Shown: piece after piece, positions 35,785 through 39,056 of the stretch
Layout of the letters: the number at the start of each line of letters is the position of its first letter
Position numbering within the stretch: position 1 is the first letter of the stretch
DNA from: Marivita sp. XM-24bin2
GTDB taxonomy: Bacteria; Pseudomonadota; Alphaproteobacteria; Rhodobacterales; Rhodobacteraceae
Assembly (NCBI GenBank): GCA_003149565.1
Contig: QCWH01000027.1
Location: forward strand, 1-39,056
Direction: 5' to 3'
DNA length: 39,056 bases
Translations under genes and position numbers: made by a program
The notes under the pieces: generated by a model
What the model was told of the DNA's origin: nothing
Seen by the model: only the letters and a program-made list of their open reading frames with translations
Databases searched by the model: none

Positions 35785-37125
35785 ATGGCAGATGTGACCT
35801 TGCGCAAACGGATTTGGGGCTGGTTCTTCTTCGACTGGGCCAGCCAGCCATATAACACGCTTATCATAACGTTTATCTTTGCGCCCTATGTCAAAGAGTT
35901 GATGGGGGATGGCACTGCTGCGCAATCGGCATGGGGCTTTGGAATCGGTACTGCAGGTATCATTATTGCTCTGCTTGCCCCGGTCCTCGGTGCGCTGGCG
36001 GATACGAGCGGCAACCGTCTTAAGTGGATTTGGATTTTTTCCGTCATGTATGTTTGCGGAGCTGCAGGTCTTTGGCTTGCCGCTCCGGGCGACTTCAACC
36101 TGATCCTCATACTCGTCTTTTTTGCCATCGGCATGATCGGAATGGAGTTTGCAACGACATTCACGAATTCCATGTTACCCGACCTTGGTACGCCTGAAGA
36201 GATCGGCAGGATATCAGGAAACGGGTGGGCCTTTGGATATGTCGGTGGTCTTCTGGCTCTGGTGATCATGCTCGCGTTCTTTGCTGACAATGCTCAGACG
36301 GGAAAAACCATGATTGGCCTCGACCCCGCGCTGGGACTCGACTCATCACACCGCGAAGGAACGCGCTTTGTCGGGCCACTTGTGGCGATTTGGTTCATTG
36401 TTTTCATGGTCCCGTTCTTTTTGTTCGTTCGAGATCCAAAATCGCGTGCTGCTCCAAAAGGCGCTGTTAAGCAGTCATTGAAAGACCTTAAAGCAACGCT
36501 GGGTCGGCTGCCGCAAGATCGATCGCTCTTTGCGTTTCTGGGTTCAGCAATGTTTTATCGGGACGCGCTCAACGGGATGTACGCGTTTGGCGGAATTTAT
36601 GCTGCAGGTGTACTCGGCTGGAGCGTTCAGAACGTCGGCATCTTTGGGATTATCGCCATAATTGCTGGAGCTTTGGCAGCGTGGATGGGGGGCATGGCGG
36701 ATTCACGTTTCGGGCCGAAACCTGTGATCGTGAGTTGTATTCTTGCGCTGACCGCTGTGGGTGTCGCCATCGTTCTTATCTCACGCGAGTCGATGTTCGG
36801 AATTCCCTTAGCCGAAGGGTCCTCGCTGCCTGATATCGCCTTTTATTTAATTGGCGCGGTCATCGGCGCGGCTGGGGGCGTAATTCAGTCTGCAAGCCGT
36901 ACGATGATGGTACGACAGGCCAACCCGGAACGCATGACCGAAGCTTTTGGGCTTTATGCGCTTGCAGGAAAAGCGACCAGTTTTCTCGCACCCTTGCTTA
37001 TTGGGGTTACAACCTATGCCACCGGTTCTCAACAATTGGGCGTCAGTCCCGTTATAGGGCTTTTCCTGATCGGTCTTGTATTGTTAGTCTGGGTCAACCC
37101 AAACGGGAAACGAGCAGTATCATGA
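35785..37125 (+). CDS. MFS transporter, UMF1 (Atg22-like) family
   Basis: The product is an inner-membrane major-facilitator protein of about 12 helices. From the ATG at 35785 (MADVTLRKRIWGWFFFDWASQPYNTLI), with AAGGGGGA upstream, it has 446 residues; an upstream in-frame codon at 35737 adds an unrelated N-terminus. The opening WGWFFFDWASQPYNTLI, LGALADTSGNRLKWIW and NSMLPDLGTPEEIGRISGNGWAFGYVGG are hallmarks of the UMF1 group related to yeast vacuolar effluxer Atg22. The substrate is unknown in bacteria. Its stop overlaps the mepA start by four bases (ATGA), so the two genes are co-translated. Confidence 0.92.
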   Translation: MADVTLRKRIWGWFFFDWASQPYNTLIITFIFAPYVKELMGDGTAAQSAWGFGIGTAGIIIALLAPVLGALADTSGNRLKWIWIFSVMYVCGAAGLWLAAPGDFNLILILVFFAIGMIGMEFATTFTNSMLPDLGTPEEIGRISGNGWAFGYVGGLLALVIMLAFFADNAQTGKTMIGLDPALGLDSSHREGTRFVGPLVAIWFIVFMVPFFLFVRDPKSRAAPKGAVKQSLKDLKATLGRLPQDRSLFAFLGSAMFYRDALNGMYAFGGIYAAGVLGWSVQNVGIFGIIAIIAGALAAWMGGMADSRFGPKPVIVSCILALTAVGVAIVLISRESMFGIPLAEGSSLPDIAFYLIGAVIGAAGGVIQSASRTMMVRQANPERMTEAFGLYALAGKATSFLAPLLIGVTTYATGSQQLGVSPVIGLFLIGLVLLVWVNPNGKRAVS

Positions 37126-38045
37126 AACGAATTTCTCTGCTTCTCGGCCTTGTATTTGTCCTTTCAGCCTGCGGGAGCGAAAACAGAACTCAAAGCTCCT
37201 CCGCCGATGCGATTGAAGCGCCCCGCGTCAGCGGCGTCCTCAGCACACGACAGGCCAAACAGCTGTTCGGTGGAATGGACAATGCATCAAGGCAATCCCC
37301 AGCCGCCTATGGCAGCTACGCCAAAGGCTGCGCGGCAGGCCAAGTTCAACTGCCTGAGTCTGGTCCAACATGGCAAGCCATGCGTCTGTCCCGAAACCGG
37401 AATTGGGGACTTCCGATCACGGTGGATTTTCTGCAGGATTTGTCGCGCGTCGCTGCACGGCAACCAGGATGGAATGGGCTTTATCTCGGTGACATAAGTC
37501 AGCCGCGTGGTGGTCCGATGCTGACAGGACACGCGAGCCATCAAATCGGCCTTGATGCTGACATCTGGATGCGTCCGGCTGACCGTCTGAACCTCAGCAG
37601 AGGTGAACGTGAAAATATATCTTCGATCTCAATGCGGCGCTCTGCAGGTGCGTTCACGAACGATAATTGGACCCAAGCACATCATAACATCATAAAGGCT
37701 GCGGCCAGTGACCCACGTGTGGCACGGATTTTTGTCTTCCCGGGTGCCAAGGTCGCAATGTGCAACAGCGAAACGGGGGATCGCAGCTACCTGCGCAAGA
37801 TCCGCCCTTGGTACGGACATCACTATCACTTCCATGTACGTTTGGCCTGCCCACGCGGTATGTCTGGCTGTGTCGATCAGGATCCACCGCCCCGCGGGGA
37901 CGGCTGTGACGATGCACAGCAATGGGTCAACAATATCCTCAACCCGCCGCCGCCTGATCCAAATGCACCAAAACCGAGGCCCAAAAGAGAACTGACGCTT
38001 GCCGATCTTCCAGCACAGTGCGCTGCTGTTCTCTCGTCAAAATGA
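37122..38045 (+). CDS. mepA: Penicillin-insensitive murein endopeptidase MepA (lipoprotein)
   Basis: MepA is a zinc LAS-type endopeptidase that cuts D-Ala-mDAP cross-links in peptidoglycan. The 307-residue product has an N-terminal lipobox (LSAC, Cys17), so it is probably anchored in a membrane, whereas E. coli MepA is a soluble periplasmic protein. The zinc ligands are in GHASHQIGLDADIW (His140, Asp147) and the HxH of YGHHYHFHVRL. Conserved cysteines in CPRGMSGCVDQDPPPRGDGCD follow. The C-terminus is proline-rich. It sits in an overlapping chain with the MFS gene and the phytase-like gene. Confidence 0.93.
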   Translation: MKRISLLLGLVFVLSACGSENRTQSSSADAIEAPRVSGVLSTRQAKQLFGGMDNASRQSPAAYGSYAKGCAAGQVQLPESGPTWQAMRLSRNRNWGLPITVDFLQDLSRVAARQPGWNGLYLGDISQPRGGPMLTGHASHQIGLDADIWMRPADRLNLSRGERENISSISMRRSAGAFTNDNWTQAHHNIIKAAASDPRVARIFVFPGAKVAMCNSETGDRSYLRKIRPWYGHHYHFHVRLACPRGMSGCVDQDPPPRGDGCDDAQQWVNNILNPPPPDPNAPKPRPKRELTLADLPAQCAAVLSSK

Positions 38046-38051
38046 TCCGCT

Positions 38052-38897
38052 TTGAGCTCTGAACCCATTTTGGCCAAGGAGACGCAAGCGGCGCGGTTTT
38101 TGTCGTCCTATCATTGGACGAAGGAACATGACGGGTTTGGTGGCTATTCAGGGATCCTTTTGTCCGAAGATGGCGCTGATTTCGTTATCGTCAGCGACCG
38201 CGCGCACATGATTGAAGGGACCATTTTCCGCCATAAAGATCGGATTATCGGTCTGCGAAGCAATGCCATGACACCGTTGGATCTGCCCGACAGTCTGTTC
38301 AGTCATCTAGCCATAAAAGACACCGAAAGTTTAGCCCGTGATCGCTCTGGCAGGCTCTACATGTCCTTGGAAACGGAAAACCGGGTGATCCGGCGTGAAA
38401 CGAATGGCGTATGGTCTTTCTTGCCGCACTTCCCAGATATCCAGTCGTTGCCACCGAACCGGGGCCTCGAGGCTTTGGCCATTTCCCATGACGACACCAT
38501 GTACGCCATTCCCGAAGCGTCGGACAATCTTCAAAGCCCCTTCCCAGTGTTTCGGTTTCGCGGAAATGTCGGCTGGGATATCCCCATGTCCATATCACGG
38601 AACGATGGTTTTCTACCCGTTGGTGCCGACATTGGACCTGACGGAAGACTGTATCTTCTAGAGCGCGGTTTCGCCGGGTTTGGATTCTCGTCGCGTGTGC
38701 GTCGGTTTGAATTCAATGCACAGGAAAACGCTTCAGGCGAGACACTTCTGGTGACAAAGACGCGCCGCCACGACAATCTGGAAGGTCTTGCCGTTTGGCA
38801 GACTTCCGAAGGGTCTCTGCGGCTTACGATGGTCTCAGATGACAATTTCATGTTCCTGCAGAAAACAGAGATCGTAGAATATGCTGTAAGCATTTAA
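38052..38897 (+). CDS. Esterase-like/phytase-like beta-propeller protein
   Basis: The product is a 281-residue protein of the phytase-like esterase-related propeller family, with repeated strand motifs such as [54 protein letters not shown] and [10 protein letters not shown]. Members are usually exported, but no signal peptide is visible: the first codon is a TTG six bases after the mepA stop, in the same frame as mepA, and the fold begins within 20 residues. Either it stays in the cytosol, the N-terminus has been lost, or mepA readthrough supplies export. No active-site assignment is made. Confidence 0.7.
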   Translation: MSSEPILAKETQAARFLSSYHWTKEHDGFGGYSGILLSEDGADFVIVSDRAHMIEGTIFRHKDRIIGLRSNAMTPLDLPDSLFSHLAIKDTESLARDRSGRLYMSLETENRVIRRETNGVWSFLPHFPDIQSLPPNRGLEALAISHDDTMYAIPEASDNLQSPFPVFRFRGNVGWDIPMSISRNDGFLPVGADIGPDGRLYLLERGFAGFGFSSRVRRFEFNAQENASGETLLVTKTRRHDNLEGLAVWQTSEGSLRLTMVSDDNFMFLQKTEIVEYAVSI

Positions 38898-38934
38898 CTT
38901 GTGCGATCCTGATCGCGTCTATATGCAGCGCGCC

Positions 38935-38983
38935 ATTCCCAACGAAAGGGAATCAAGTCCCCGCAACCTTGGCAAAACGGGAG
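38935..38983 (+). other. Structured leader before the last gene
   Basis: ATTCCC/GGGAAT (38935-38953, 7-base loop) is a perfect stem, followed by a weaker CCCG/CGGG stem (38960-38963 with 38978-38981). The second stem's 3' arm runs into the GGGAG ribosome-binding site (38979-38983) five bases before the ATG. This is the geometry of a translational switch. The sequence does not match a preQ1 or other riboswitch consensus I can recall. Confidence 0.4.
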
Positions 38984-38988
38984 TCACA

Positions 38989-39056
38989 ATGACCCGCGCT
39001 CATATTCCTGGCATTATCGCCATGGCCCTCATCGTGTTGGCCTCCAACATCCTTGT
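38989..39056 (+). CDS. Probable queuosine precursor transporter (YhhQ/VUT family), 5' part
   Basis: Only the first 22 codons are present, cut by the window edge. They encode MTRAHIPGIIAMALIVLASN and then IL, a short polar start followed by a hydrophobic helix. The pattern AMALIVLASNIL strongly resembles the first helix of YhhQ/VUT proteins, which import queuosine precursors for tRNA modification. GGGAG lies five bases before the ATG. The identity rests on a short stretch. Confidence 0.6.
   Translation, partial: MTRAHIPGIIAMALIVLASNIL

Overview
This window looks like chromosomal core DNA of a Rhodobacterales (Roseobacter-group) alphaproteobacterium. The clues are moderate-to-high GC content, a dnaA-dnaN-recF-gyrB block preceded by rpsT, BktB-type thiolase and UbiB sequences typical of the group, ATGA-style gene overlaps, many GTG/TTG starts, and a cluster of GANTC (CcrM methylation) sites upstream of dnaA. 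I see no insertion sequence, prophage, CRISPR array or toxin island.

Layout. (1) 1-6250: the end of a flagellar cluster. flgH and a fliL-like gene run rightward and converge, with stop codons overlapping, on a leftward operon: lytic transglycosylase, flhA, fliR, flhB and a coiled-coil FliJ-like gene. The leftward genes overlap or nearly abut. (2) 6330-9552: ubiquinone genes ubiE-ubiB (leftward), divergent from the DNA repair gene mutM. (3) 9618-17614: an enoyl-CoA hydratase, rpsT with a strong terminator, a 414-bp regulatory region, then dnaA, dnaN, recF and gyrB. (4) 17777-20025: an acyl-CoA dehydrogenase overlapping an APH-family kinase, a pair resembling ACAD10/11 and the levulinate LvaA/LvaC enzymes, followed by tRNA-Pro(CGG). 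(5) 20196-26490: leftward leucine genes (leuC-leuD, then leuB and a DMT transporter), with an unknown membrane protein and a catalytically degenerate endonuclease/exonuclease/phosphatase-fold protein between leuD and leuB. (6) 26766-29540: a 43-residue membrane peptide, a MscS-type channel and a beta-ketothiolase. (7) 29664-35041: a hybrid sensor kinase converging on recQ-yaaA, with yggT upstream of recQ. A long perfect inverted repeat lies at the recQ start and a related site lies upstream of yggT. (8) 35179-39056: a thioesterase, a UMF1-type MFS transporter, a lipoprotein MepA endopeptidase, a phytase-like propeller protein without a visible signal peptide, and the first codons of a probable queuosine-precursor transporter behind a structured leader.

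Most of the window is housekeeping. I did not find a clearly new multi-gene system. The points most worth a second look are the recQ/yggT operator-like repeats, the GANTC-rich structured region before dnaA, the degenerate EEP protein with its overlapping membrane partner, the kinase-dehydrogenase pair, and the leader before the last gene. All family assignments come from reading motifs by eye; no database search was run.
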